Virus record (IMG/VR): IMGVR_UViG_3300025112_000116
Span: 1-29,895 of that record
DNA: 29,895 nt
From: a virus
Direction: 5' to 3' (one strand)
Shown here: positions 10,701 to 21,100 of the stretch, in pieces
How positions within the stretch are numbered: the first letter of the stretch is position 1
Layout of the letters: each line of letters begins with the position of its first letter
Notes under the pieces: model-generated
The model's database searches: none
What the model was told of the DNA's origin: nothing
The model's input: the letters and a program-made list of their open reading frames with translations, nothing else
Made by a program: the position numbers and the translations under genes

Positions 10701-13700
10701 TATTAAATTGGGATTTTAATCAAAATACCGGCTCCAACGCCGATGGCGAATTTACCGTAGTTGATGCTTCTTCTGGTTCTTATGTTGGTGGCGAGCCCTC
10801 ACTGGCCACCGACATGTATGGAGCCCCAAATCTGGGTACAGATCTGAGCCCTGGTTCAAGCAAATTTGGTTGGCTTGGCCCAATATTGAACAGGAAGCAC
10901 CCGGGCCTAGGATATGGTTTTGCTGCCGATGATACAAAAGCCATAGATAAAGAATTCATTAGCATTTCTAGACAAAATTTACCGGAGAGCCTACAATCAG
11001 AAGATATGATTACGGTTTATGACGGGACCGAAAGAGATATTTTTATAAGGGGCACTCGACCAGTAAATTATTCTTTCGCGTTTGAAAAAAGCTTGTATCA
11101 AAGTATCTCAGAAGAAATAATGAATTATTTTGCCACAATTCATGATATTCATAATTTAATTGGTCAGCCGGTCAATAAACGTCGACAAGATTATAAATTG
11201 ATGGCGCACGCACGCCAAAAGTTTTTTGAACGTGTCCAGAACGACACAATCGATTTTGATAAGTTCTATGAGTTTTATAAATGGTTCGATAGTTCTTTAT
11301 CAATTATGCTGCAGCAACTAGTTCCGGCGTCTGCAGATGTGGCGGAATCAGTTCATACAATGATTGAAAGCCATGTTTTAGAAAGAAACAAATATCAATT
11401 CAAAGCCCCCATGTCTGATTTTAAAGATCCAGATCCTCTTGCGGCAGGCATGGCTCAGGCATGGTTGCCATTGACGCTAGCGCCCGCCGCTGGGGGTGCC
11501 GCGATGGCCGATGCCGCGGCCCCAACCGGCAGAATAATACCGACAGACCAGGATCGCATGGGCGGGTGGCTTTTTAAACATGCGCCTGTCGCGGAAGAAA
11601 TAGCTGACGAATTAGGCAAATCTGTAAGTAGTGTTGATTGCACCGATTTGCAAAAAGCAAACTACGATTGGTGGAAAGACAGTGCAATAAGGACTGATAC
11701 ATGTTTTGGTGGCGTAACAACAATTAACAAATATCGAGAGATCCTGCGAAACAGTACAGACGAAGGCGTGTACCCGGCAGTTTCCGGCGGCTTCAGGCGA
11801 GAACAAACTAGCATTTTTAGGCTTTCTATTTCTGAAATGCCAGTTATTCATGGAGTGAATTATCACACGAGCAAAAGAAAAGATATTATTTTTTCTGTAA
11901 CTCACCCGGATGGCCCGTTGATGGATCTTGACCCGAGCTTCAACATTCCTGCTAATATAGCGTTGGCGTTTGGTGATGAAGTCGAGCAACTCCGTCCGAC
12001 CCTTGACGTAGTATACCCGGACAGGAAACAGCGTCTAGGGTTTAAGCTGAACGCAAAAATTAATCGACCCGGAGATGATGATTATTTGACCGCAGATGGT
12101 AATAATATTGCTCCATTTAGTTTATATAGCTCGTCTGTGGAAACCGGTTATAACCACGAGATTGCTCACAATTTTGCTTCAGGCGTTATGGTCACCAATT
12201 TACATAGCGATACATATGGAGAATTTTATGAAGCCCCGATACAAAGTCCCTTCACTTCTCATTGGGTAGGCGGTAGGGAATACAGGCACGTTGAATTAAA
12301 CAAATATGATTCAGATAAAAGTGGGCCCAATAATTTAGATTCTCCTGATGATAGGCCAGAAGGGTTTAAAATTCTCTGTGGCATTGATTTCGATCTGCGT
12401 CCCAGACCGGATTGGACGACGACTGGCGCTTTGGGCATTGTGGGCCCTCGATATCCTGAAGTCGATGATATTGACACAACCACCCGACGTGGCGATCTTC
12501 AGCCAAACAGGCCGCCATATAGGTATGACCGCCCGAAAGGAAATAGATATCGAGAAGTGATGGCAAAGAGGCCGGTTAATATTAAAAATATTCAATCCAC
12601 TACCGGTTCTAGTGTTTTAGGCAACTATACACATAATTATGAAATTATACAATCTTGCGGAAGAACTTCAAACGATCCATTTTGGCAGGATCAATCATTT
12701 GATTTTGCCATCAACCCTGAAACAACGGCCACAAGGGGCAGATTCCCTCTTACAGGAAATAATCTTATTGAAGCGGGCACCAGCGGCAGGGTTGCTGCAT
12801 CGAATGTCAGTGGTGCTTTAAATTATGAACTACCGGAAAGAACGGGAAGCGATTCTAATAAAACGATCATAGTTAATAGATTTATATCGCCCGCGGCGCC
12901 TGAAGTACAATCAAGGGGATATTTGGATCCGCCTCATGAAGAATTTAGCGTCTATAACAACTTGAATTATAGAAATCTATCTGTTAGAGGATTAATTGGA
13001 TTTAGTATGACTAGCGGTTCAGAGGAAACATGGACCGCCATGGAGGCACAAGATCAAGGGAACCACTGGAGAGGGCTTAGAACGCTACTTAGTCTTCATT
13101 CAACGCGCTTTGGCGGCGATCCGGTATTTACGCCCACTCCGGATGATTTATATGGCCGCGGCACTAAAGCCCATCCCCATCCGGATGTATCATCTAATCC
13201 TTCATACCACAAGATTCAACGTAACACAAAACTTCGATTAGAGTTTACTAATGATCCACTAACATATTATGACGCACTCACAAACGATGTTATAACCGCC
13301 TCAGTTCAAGATAACGGTTGGATTCAACATCCGATACCACAATCGGCAAGGCAATATCATTGGGTTACCTCTTCTTTGACCGCTAGCGCTGTTTTATTCG
13401 GATACACCGAATTAAGCGCTGGTCTTCCTACGAGCATGCCACTTATGAGTGCGTCTGGTATTGCGCCGCATGAGATCTCCGACGAGTCGATGCCGGGTAT
13501 CGCGCGCGATTTTGTCGGCTTAAACCTGATTGTATACGAGCCCATAAGCTGTTCTGCAGATCCATCTGGCAATATGTTGGGATATAACGCGGCCGAGGTT
13601 GCCAATAACAATGTCATGGTCGCGCTGAGGCCGACAACCCATGCTGGTGCAACCGCTTTCGTGAGATTTGACAACATTGCAAGTAATTTTAATGCACTAA

Positions 13701-16700
13701 TGCTTCATCGCAATGGACCATATCAATATCCCATGTGGAAACGAATTAGAACAGGGGAGCATCCTATCGCGCGATATCAAAGAGAAAGAAACATTTTATC
13801 GGTGAGATCCAACCCTAGAATATTTAGCCATCAACATGGAACAACAGTGGTTCCAGTACGCTCTCTACAGGGCAATGCGGCCTATCGATACACCGAGCAG
13901 CCAATCATGTCAAGATATCATCCTGTGTTATTTTTATATAATGGCGTCGATGTGCGTGTCTCATGGGCGAACAACTTAGATTATTTTTCTAATGAAAGTT
14001 TGAACAATAGGCTAAATCTACATAAAGACATTAAACTGAGTCCTGCATATCAGTGGTTTAAAAACAAAACTTTGATTTCAAACAATTCGGCAATAGAATA
14101 TAAAGAAAGAATTTATCCTCGCGAGGTTAATGTATATCAAAATACAACACGAGCGAGAACACAATATCTTATCGACAATATTTGGGATGATCTTAGAATA
14201 AACAGAACTACCACCACTCTAACTACCGCCATGGGTCATCCAACGATTAAGGATTCGCTTGATAGCGCTAGTATTTGGCCTCTAGATGGCCATGCCAATT
14301 TTAGAACCACCCCTCCTTCATTAGGAATAAAAGATGGGGCCGGCGAATTACAATCTAATAGCGCTTGGTACGGGTTATCTGGCAATCTTGATATAACCGC
14401 TAGTGCGGTATATGCTAGTCGAATACCAGTTGGTTATAACGGCAGCCGCGGCGAAAATACTGTTGTAGGGGGAGATTCTGCTTGGAATCTTACTTCAAGT
14501 GGTAGAGCGCCTTATAGAACATATGAAGATTATTGTCAATATTTGCGCCTTATTGGTAAGGACCACACAATAGTTCCTGAATTTAGAATTAGTGAACACA
14601 TTGAGGACTATGTTGACACAGCCCAAGAAAACTGGCTTACCGATTATGATGATGTATTTGACTTGACTGGCTCGGCTCTGTCGAGCAGTTCGGAGAAGAA
14701 TTTTTATAAACATTATGGGACTGCCGAGTTCTTTAAATATTTTAGTGTTATTGATGGAGATGTAAATGGACGGCAATGGCGGGGCCCCGGCGCTGAAAAA
14801 AATTCAACAGAAAATACTGCAATTAAACGACACAAATTGCGCTTGGAAGCATCTGCGATCAAGCAATTTTTGCCATATAAGGGATTTTACCCAGTTGAAA
14901 GAACTTTAGAATTAGCGACTCTGTTTTCAAAATCATACGGCGATAATGTTTCAGGCAATTACCCGGCCGCATTTAGAGCAATGTTGAATCCTCTTTTTGG
15001 ACCAGGAATCTTATACAATACCATTAAATCTGGCATTGCAGTTGGCAGTTTTGTAACGTATTGCACCGCCTCTGAGCCCAGTACACAGCCGGATATAGCG
15101 AACTGCGGCCAGGCGGTCGATTCGGCCGTTGGATTAGATTTACCAGAGGGCAAATTTCAATATGGCAACAATTCAGTTTTAAGCGGCAACAGCAATAAAA
15201 ATGCGTCGCAAAACGCATACGATTTTCAAAGAATTTCATTTGAAGCATTATACAGACCTAGAGAACATCTAAAAGCCGAGGCAATTAGTGGTTCCGAATT
15301 AGGAAAAATTTATGATTGTGGATTAAGATCGGCTAGTTTATCTGGCAACAGTATTAATGTTCGTGCCGCGGCCGGATCTTATCTTCACAATGGAACCATA
15401 TGGAACGGCCTTGGAAGCAAGATTTATGAACTTGCTATTGATAATTGGTTATGCGGCGTCACTGAGTTCTTCATGCAAAATCAAAATTTAACCACTTTTC
15501 AATCGGTAGGAGAAAATGATTTTGATCCCAGTGGTGAGGGGGTTACTCAAGGCGATAAATATGCGATGACTCTCACTTTGTATAGAACCTTAGATCCAGT
15601 AGGTACGCAGAGCGATGTGCACGCGACCAGCTATGATTATGTCGATAGAAGCAGTTTCGAAATGTATGAGCGGGGAAGCGCCTTTGGGCCGCCCTTTGTT
15701 CTAGATCGCGGCGACCAGCTCGCCGAGATCCCGATCGGTGACTCGGAAACCGGACATTCGTGTAGCTTTGCTCCCCACACGCCGGCATATTTTAATGGCA
15801 CTGGTACAGTAAATTTTGTTTATACTCCATCGTTTACAGGGAAGGCAGATCTAGAAGATATATTTACAAATCTAGAACAAGTGTATGATAGAAGCATGGA
15901 AGCGGGCTACTACACCGACGCTATTGGGTATTATTTTGCACAGCAAGTATCCGAGAGTTTTAATCTTAAGCAGAGGGTACCCGTATTTAATTCGGAAACT
16001 GGCGAAGAGCAACCCGCATGGCTTATTCAAAGCAAATTTGAAACACCGGTACTTAATTTTGCGAATGCTGCCACGGTAGCCCCCGCAGACCCAACTAATT
16101 TAACTAGTGATAGTGGAATTATTTCTAAAGGCATGTGGCATCAAGAGGGCGCATTAATAACCGACTCTAAGGCAGGAATTTTTGCTGAAATTTCCACCCC
16201 AGCAAACGTTCTCGCACTGAGCGTCAGAAATCCCAAGTCTTTGGCAAAATTAGTCGGGTTTGAAGAGGGCAAGCCAAAGGCGATTGGTAAAATAAAAGAT
16301 AAATTGACTCTTAGCGAGGCAGTAATAGTAGTACCATTCACAGTGGTGAAGGGGCGCCGACAATTCTATAGACTAAAGACGAGCACACCGGAAGAAAGAA
16401 GAGCTTCTTATATACTAAACAAATATATTTTGCCACCAAAATTTGATTATTTGTTAAATGATGTTGATCCAATATTGTTTTATGATTTTGAATTTACTAT
16501 GGACTTTACCAAAGAAGAAGTGGCACAATTGTGGCAAAACTTCTTGCCCAGTAGGGTCAATAATCATGATATGGAGTGTGCAATCGACCCCGCACAACAA
16601 ATATCAGGATGTACGATTGAGGATGACGAACTTATACATGATATATATAATTGTTCCGACACCCTTGAGTGGTTAGTATTTAAAGCTAAAAAACGTTGCG

Positions 16701-17101
16701 CAAAAGATTATACTAGACTTATCAAGAAAGACCTTACATCTAATCTATTCGCGGTTCCTTCAAACAATGATTCTAAATATAGTTATAATTGGCCATACGA
16801 TTATTTCTCTTTAGTAGAGCTAATTAAGATAGATGCAACTGCGCAGTATAAGAATGTTGCGGCGGGAGAGAGAGAAATGTTAGAAACACAGACACTACCA
16901 GAGATGGCCATCCCCGCCCAGAGCATGCATGATCCGGCGCCCCCCCCGGCCCAGAGCATGCATGATCCGGCGGGGCCCGCCATTAGTAAGCCTTCTCAGA
17001 CCAGTGGGGATTCTTCCTTGCCGGTGGTCAGCATTAGCCAACCTTTTATAACAGGAGAAAGTGCTCGTATAAAAAAAATCTCTAAAAAGAGGGACTACTA
17101 G
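7790..17101 (+). CDS. Giant baseplate protein: gpI/gp7-like segment with two LamG-like domains
   Basis: The protein has 3103 residues and takes nearly a third of the window. Residues 154-385 form a LamG/concanavalin-like jelly roll (YSIQFTGSNYY, VTVEFWLKKD, NWHHYAFSF, SRFYVDGVL, SASLDEFRYWKTQRS). Residues 487-645 are helical and end in YKSKGTEKSFRNLIRCFGV, which matches the 'KGT...' motif (KGT at 625-627) of P2 gpI/T4 gp7-type wedge proteins. Residues 690-940 look like a second LamG fold. Residues 1100-1207 are helical (FYEFYKWFDSSLSIMLQQL, then IESHVLERNKY), followed by an Ala/Gly/Pro linker at 1214-1252. A long beta-rich region of about 1300-2850 includes SVYNNLNYRNLSVRG and IPQSARQYHWVTSS, blocks I recall from other large uncharacterised phage proteins. 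Residues 2855-3023 are a compact C-terminal domain, then a tail with a duplicated 11-residue unit. Gene order after gp25 and gp6 supports a wedge role. Confidence 0.75.
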   Translation: MSLRELFDQMQKAKVLADVSADQIAEEVESVGYHEQDVIKDNRFIPTIDFSDPANFAKYGSAEEYYDQAIKRIYKTYPYDGSLKERLEWENSSSYVDLYLYENRYPRTNGYATLSADGWGVLNGSMTSEGYGLPTTEEYISFYGGPHTNPNGMGDYSIQFTGSNYYHTASNRTDNLALDIADKGVTVEFWLKKDRFLDFNTLGDAQVTKKEVIFDLWNGEHSGSTGYGRFRIELTASHAPDVLGNTDGGFTVTLVSGTSGFQWANPLTGTVPVSGGARQAFTSASIADGNWHHYAFSFLSASTTALVQGTISRFYVDGVLNNEAVFSSSAPVENITGSMQARIGALVTAPSGGARLASWGEAGSGKLSASLDEFRYWKTQRSSKDIGRHWIDQVGGGTNSDPIPGNSSSLNLANTTLGVYYKFNEGITGTSSVDNTVLDFSGRVTNGSWTGYTSNSRNTGSAIVSASAAIKEFLDPIIYSFHPDVITLANELQGSGSYHDVNNNAALYNTMPTWVTEEDQEGSKNLHKLTQIMGSYLDSLHLQIEALNKLKDVQYPSGTNKPLTFANRLLESAGLISPEIFLDADIIEKLADRSEERLYEKSLVDVKNTIYQNIYNNLSFIYKSKGTEKSFRNLIRCFGVDEELIKFNMYANNIEYELQNNATSRVIPKRFVDFNRSSSVEATVFQSSSYISGSTNLTSGFAFTVEANVVFPPKLDRISKHFINKEFLTASIFGVHSSSHQHWDSTFAIQDAGNFQVVACRDELGSADAKFKLIRSGTAADGLSFLPLNETTEVNELTSSLFTDVYDNSNWNFVVRVRPEKYPYVGLVTGALGFTNGTKGNDYIVEFRGINMEGGVIVNEFSVSGNAYDMAAASRLAAVIPQAPLSGALFLTGSRRFFVGAHRNNFTGSLIHNSDVKVGSLRVWLDDINEKAQRAHAKNILDFGTYRTNENAFPFLPSASFGEVLSQDTLILNWDFNQNTGSNADGEFTVVDASSGSYVGGEPSLATDMYGAPNLGTDLSPGSSKFGWLGPILNRKHPGLGYGFAADDTKAIDKEFISISRQNLPESLQSEDMITVYDGTERDIFIRGTRPVNYSFAFEKSLYQSISEEIMNYFATIHDIHNLIGQPVNKRRQDYKLMAHARQKFFERVQNDTIDFDKFYEFYKWFDSSLSIMLQQLVPASADVAESVHTMIESHVLERNKYQFKAPMSDFKDPDPLAAGMAQAWLPLTLAPAAGGAAMADAAAPTGRIIPTDQDRMGGWLFKHAPVAEEIADELGKSVSSVDCTDLQKANYDWWKDSAIRTDTCFGGVTTINKYREILRNSTDEGVYPAVSGGFRREQTSIFRLSISEMPVIHGVNYHTSKRKDIIFSVTHPDGPLMDLDPSFNIPANIALAFGDEVEQLRPTLDVVYPDRKQRLGFKLNAKINRPGDDDYLTADGNNIAPFSLYSSSVETGYNHEIAHNFASGVMVTNLHSDTYGEFYEAPIQSPFTSHWVGGREYRHVELNKYDSDKSGPNNLDSPDDRPEGFKILCGIDFDLRPRPDWTTTGALGIVGPRYPEVDDIDTTTRRGDLQPNRPPYRYDRPKGNRYREVMAKRPVNIKNIQSTTGSSVLGNYTHNYEIIQSCGRTSNDPFWQDQSFDFAINPETTATRGRFPLTGNNLIEAGTSGRVAASNVSGALNYELPERTGSDSNKTIIVNRFISPAAPEVQSRGYLDPPHEEFSVYNNLNYRNLSVRGLIGFSMTSGSEETWTAMEAQDQGNHWRGLRTLLSLHSTRFGGDPVFTPTPDDLYGRGTKAHPHPDVSSNPSYHKIQRNTKLRLEFTNDPLTYYDALTNDVITASVQDNGWIQHPIPQSARQYHWVTSSLTASAVLFGYTELSAGLPTSMPLMSASGIAPHEISDESMPGIARDFVGLNLIVYEPISCSADPSGNMLGYNAAEVANNNVMVALRPTTHAGATAFVRFDNIASNFNALMLHRNGPYQYPMWKRIRTGEHPIARYQRERNILSVRSNPRIFSHQHGTTVVPVRSLQGNAAYRYTEQPIMSRYHPVLFLYNGVDVRVSWANNLDYFSNESLNNRLNLHKDIKLSPAYQWFKNKTLISNNSAIEYKERIYPREVNVYQNTTRARTQYLIDNIWDDLRINRTTTTLTTAMGHPTIKDSLDSASIWPLDGHANFRTTPPSLGIKDGAGELQSNSAWYGLSGNLDITASAVYASRIPVGYNGSRGENTVVGGDSAWNLTSSGRAPYRTYEDYCQYLRLIGKDHTIVPEFRISEHIEDYVDTAQENWLTDYDDVFDLTGSALSSSSEKNFYKHYGTAEFFKYFSVIDGDVNGRQWRGPGAEKNSTENTAIKRHKLRLEASAIKQFLPYKGFYPVERTLELATLFSKSYGDNVSGNYPAAFRAMLNPLFGPGILYNTIKSGIAVGSFVTYCTASEPSTQPDIANCGQAVDSAVGLDLPEGKFQYGNNSVLSGNSNKNASQNAYDFQRISFEALYRPREHLKAEAISGSELGKIYDCGLRSASLSGNSINVRAAAGSYLHNGTIWNGLGSKIYELAIDNWLCGVTEFFMQNQNLTTFQSVGENDFDPSGEGVTQGDKYAMTLTLYRTLDPVGTQSDVHATSYDYVDRSSFEMYERGSAFGPPFVLDRGDQLAEIPIGDSETGHSCSFAPHTPAYFNGTGTVNFVYTPSFTGKADLEDIFTNLEQVYDRSMEAGYYTDAIGYYFAQQVSESFNLKQRVPVFNSETGEEQPAWLIQSKFETPVLNFANAATVAPADPTNLTSDSGIISKGMWHQEGALITDSKAGIFAEISTPANVLALSVRNPKSLAKLVGFEEGKPKAIGKIKDKLTLSEAVIVVPFTVVKGRRQFYRLKTSTPEERRASYILNKYILPPKFDYLLNDVDPILFYDFEFTMDFTKEEVAQLWQNFLPSRVNNHDMECAIDPAQQISGCTIEDDELIHDIYNCSDTLEWLVFKAKKRCAKDYTRLIKKDLTSNLFAVPSNNDSKYSYNWPYDYFSLVELIKIDATAQYKNVAAGEREMLETQTLPEMAIPAQSMHDPAPPPAQSMHDPAGPAISKPSQTSGDSSLPVVSISQPFITGESARIKKISKKRDY
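16916..16972 (+). repeat. Two perfect 24-base direct repeats, 33-base period, around a C8 run
   Basis: The 24-base copies at 16916-16939 and 16949-16972 are identical and offset by 33 bases, so each copy plus spacer encodes an 11-residue unit (PAQSMHDPA followed by PP or GP). A run of eight C (16940-16947) lies between them. They sit in the C-terminal, probably disordered tail of the giant protein. Perfect identity at DNA level points to a recent tandem duplication. Confidence 0.9.
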
Positions 17102-17113
17102 GGATAAACCAAG

Positions 17114-18115
17114 ATGGTAACATTTTTTAATAAAAAAGAAGAGGTAATAGATCTTCAACTTACTGAATATGGTAAATATTTGCTCTCTATGGGTCGGTTC
17201 AGCCCCGAGTATTATGCTTTTTTTGACGATGAAATATTATATGATTCAAGATATGGTGGATTTTTTGAACATCAAAATGAAGCCGAACAAAGAATTAAAA
17301 ACGAAACTCCGTCACTTAAAATAGTTCCAACAATCACAAGCGCGGAAACAAGAGTTAATCAATTTACAGACAATCTTATGAGCGCGTACACAAACAACAA
17401 TGTAGATCCGCTTAGTTCAGATATAGCCCAATATTTTAATCAGCAAACTTTTGAAGAAAAGGTTGATCTTTTGGGCGCCCCATTGGGCAATAGCAGCTTA
17501 TCAACAGACAAAGTGCCAGCGTGGTCGATATTTGCTTTGCACAATGAATTGTCTGCTGCGTCGCCCCCTTCGGATACATACACAAGTAGAAATGAATCTA
17601 TTTCTGGCCTCAGCGCCACAGAAGTCGGAGGCCCCGTGGAGCAGATACCACAAATAAATATTGAGGTGGATTATCAGCTATACGCAAAATCTGGTGAGTT
17701 TAATTCTTCAGTAGGGGTTGGCTCTTATATCAATTCTGATCTTTATCTCGCTATTAAGAGAAATTATCTATTCCTTGAAGTTTTAGAAGAGAATACTGAT
17801 TATATGAAAGAAAACTTTGATATAGAGGTGTTTTATTCTGGATCTGCAGATCCTAATAGCCCCCGAGAGCCGCTAAAAAGCATGTCGTTTATTAATTTGA
17901 CTGAGCCAGGTTCCGTAGAAGTGCCAGTCTCAATTGGGAATAGTGATAATTTGACACCAACCGTAGACTATTATATGACCGTGTTGGTTGATAATGAAAT
18001 ACCACAGAACTATATTTTGGAATCTGGCGCCGATGAACATTTTGTAACAAGAACTTCTGAGCGACTACCACTTCAAAGAGACCTTTATCAAACAGAAGAG
18101 GAGGATCCCTGCTAA
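17114..18115 (+). CDS. Phage structural protein with 'LTxxGKxLLxxG' N-terminal module
   Basis: The 333-residue protein starts 12 bases after the giant gene; AGGGA at 17100-17104 supports the ATG. Residues 9-49 (EEVIDLQLTEYGKYLLSMG, then YYAFFDDEILYDSRYGG) clearly resemble residues 8-49 of the protein at 25733-26650, so the two share an N-terminal module. I recall similar N-termini from uncharacterised genes of large phages but cannot name a function. The C-terminal part, about 265-300 (VEVPVSIG, then VDYYMTVLVDNE), looks like an Ig-type beta sandwich. The protein ends EEEDPC. The stop overlaps the next start as TAATG. The context suggests a baseplate or tail-fibre connector; this is inference. 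Confidence 0.65.
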   Translation: MVTFFNKKEEVIDLQLTEYGKYLLSMGRFSPEYYAFFDDEILYDSRYGGFFEHQNEAEQRIKNETPSLKIVPTITSAETRVNQFTDNLMSAYTNNNVDPLSSDIAQYFNQQTFEEKVDLLGAPLGNSSLSTDKVPAWSIFALHNELSAASPPSDTYTSRNESISGLSATEVGGPVEQIPQINIEVDYQLYAKSGEFNSSVGVGSYINSDLYLAIKRNYLFLEVLEENTDYMKENFDIEVFYSGSADPNSPREPLKSMSFINLTEPGSVEVPVSIGNSDNLTPTVDYYMTVLVDNEIPQNYILESGADEHFVTRTSERLPLQRDLYQTEEEDPC

Positions 18116-21100
18116 TGGCAGCCAATACAGCGATTGTAATGCCGAATATAAGCAGCAATTCCTTTAATAATATATTGCCGGTTCCTTTTTTGCAATCGGC
18201 CGTTTTAAATACCATTGACAATAACACTGTTGGCTTAAGCATGGAGATATTATTAAAATCTCTCAAAAACAGTAGAAAAAGAAAAAAATGGCATGATAGC
18301 AAAGCTATTAGGAATAGGCTAATGGTGTGTATTTGTTTGGTATCAACTCGGCGTACACTTGAAAGATTATTAAACAACACGTCTTATATGAGATCGGTCA
18401 TGCGCAAGTCGGGGCCCTCCCTAAATGTAAAAAAAATATATCTAGATTTTGATGCGATAGATAAATCCTCAACAGATAATAATGTTGAAATTATAAACAT
18501 GGACCTCGGCGAAGCAATTGAGAGTGTTAAAATGTCTGTAAAAACCAGCGTTCCGACAAAATCAATTGCAAAAGAGGGCTATTTGGCATGTTTAATAACT
18601 CCCTATTTGGCGCCACAACAAAAACATTCTTTCTGTTACGATGGATCGTTTACAACCGGCCTTTCAAATGAAAAGGGTAAATTAGGATTTGTAATGGGAG
18701 AGACCCGCATCGAAAGCCTACTTAGAGGCGGCAAACCCCCGAGCACGTCGTTATTGTTTACTTTGGAAGATTCAATTTCTGGCACACCGGGACAAGTTTG
18801 GGCCGGCCCGGTACACTATTATCGCCCTCCGCCTTTGCTGCCCGGCACCAGGGTGAGGCCCCCCGGTTCTTTTATGGCGGGCGCCTCTCATGATCATACT
18901 CGTCCCCATTCTAAGTTAAATATGAAACAAGTTGCAAATAAAAAAATATTAGATCTTAGATTTAAAAAAAATGGGGCTACTCAATTTAAAAAATATAAAT
19001 CTATTAATGAGAGACTACAAAATCGATTCCAAACAAAATCTAATATTTTTAAAAACGGCATCACAAAACAGAGGAGTTATTTTTCTCCTATTTTATTTAG
19101 TACAGAGCCTCGCCTCTTCGGCGATCAGGAAGGAGCTCGTCCAATTGCTGGCGGAGCTGTTAAATTCTTCTTTGCTTTTAACGCGGCAAGTGTGGCTAGG
19201 GATGGCGCAAGATTCAGCTATCTGTATAATAATAATTCCACTTTAGCTGAAGCCATACAAATACACGAGATAGACGTATACCGCAAAAGAGTTCGATGGC
19301 AGCCGGGAATTAGCGAACTTGCTGGCGCTCCAAGGGCAACAAGCAATTATGATAGGAATCAAAAAGAGGAGTTAGTTTGCAAATTAACAGATGGCTCTCT
19401 AAAACAATTACAATCTACAAACACTCCGGCCGGAATCTTTCAATTTGTTGGGTCCGATTTGTCGGCCGGCCGGTTTAAAACAGGTCTATATCAATATCGT
19501 GCATATGTTACATACACGGACGAATCTTCGAAAAAGCTAACTGATGCCGTCGATAGACTTTCTTCTGATTTTGCTCAGTATACTTCTTACGTTCGTTTGG
19601 CTACATATTCTCCCGGATTTAATACTTCTACTAATTCTTTTGATAAAAAAATTATAGATTATTTGTATACTACAACAACAAGCTGGAGCGATGTTGTAAA
19701 TTCATATTTAGGGGTTACGCTGGATTTGTTTGGAAGTGAAGCACTCCAAGGAACATCGATCGACGAGTGGCAAAGAAATTTACTTATTTTAACAGATCCT
19801 AGATCCGCTACGCCAAGTAGTTTGCTTATAATGGAAAAAATTGTGCAGGAACTATTAAGCACGCTGACAAGGCAAATATCAAGCACTTCGCCAATCACCT
19901 GTTCATTGACCAATGGAGAAACTCTAAATTTTTCTTCGAAGATACACGGTGCGCAAAGAAATTTCACGCCGGTGCCGGTTGTGCTGAGTCATAAATTCTC
20001 TTCTGCATACGATGCAAATCAGTTAAATTTGGGACGAAATTATATAAACGATCTCGAGCAACGCCCGGGCGTCCTTTCTTCTATTGGATATACAAAATGG
20101 AGAGCAAGGATATCTCGGGAAAAAAAATATTATGCTGGGGTAAGCTTTAACGAGGCGTCTATTAATGTGAATGGGTATCTTTCTCTTGAATCAATTGTAA
20201 CTCCGCAAAAAACAATTTCTCGGCAAGAAATGACTTTTGAAAATGGGTTGCCGTTGCTGAAAAATAAACTTGATCCAGTTGGCGAAAATATATTCAACGA
20301 TGCATCGGACTTATCTATTAAAAGTGATATATTAACTCTTAATGGTATTTCGATACGACCTCTTCGTGTAGACATAAAAGATGTTTTGGAATCAGATCAA
20401 GGGTGTCTTTCGTATATTGATAGTAAAGACGTTTTTGGCGCTGATTCTAATTTTGTTTTAGAAGATAAAACAAGCACCGCCGCATGTTCGGGTCCATCGG
20501 GAGATTCAATTCCCGGCGACGACGAGGTGAAAATTGAAGGCGCTTCGACCGATGATGATAAAATATTAAATACAGACATGGTTGATTCGATAATAAACAG
20601 CATACCAAATGATTTTAATAATAATCTTGTGGTTGATCCATCCAGCATAGGCGCCTCCCCAGCCGCGGCAGCTCTAAACTTAAATCTGAACGACTTAGTA
20701 GAAAAAGGAAGTTTCGACTTTGATTCAAAATATAATTCTTGTATGATAGTAGAATATCTTATTGGGTATGAGACGGGCATGGACGGCCCAGTTGTTAACG
20801 CGCCAATGTGGAAACAGCTAGATGAAGGAGACTTAAACAGAGCCCGTCAGGGTAGACAGGCTTTAATTTGTCGATTGCGCGATACTAATAAAGTTATAAA
20901 AGGTAAAAATGTTTATGAACTTCCTTCTTTTAATAGGCTATTCGTAATCGGAAAGCCTAAATATTATCCTTCCTTGCAGGCTGAGCCGGGCAATAGTTTG
21001 AAAAATATCTTGAATGCGCTGCAAAAGAATATGAAAAAGAATACTGTCAATAAAGCAAACATTGGCGTGCCAATTGAATATTTATCCTCGGACGAAACAC

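Noticed and set aside
3488-17101. Extracellular contractile injection system or tailocin instead of a phage
   Set aside because: The wedge genes would fit, but I see no AAA+ ATPase or toxin cargo, and the coupled RuvC-like resolvase points to a replicating phage. It is not excluded without the flanks.
17892-18380. Minus-strand open frame of 162 residues with a hydrophobic segment
   Set aside because: It spans the junction of two good plus-strand genes and has no recognisable motif; the hydrophobic part is the antisense of a Lys/Arg-rich stretch.
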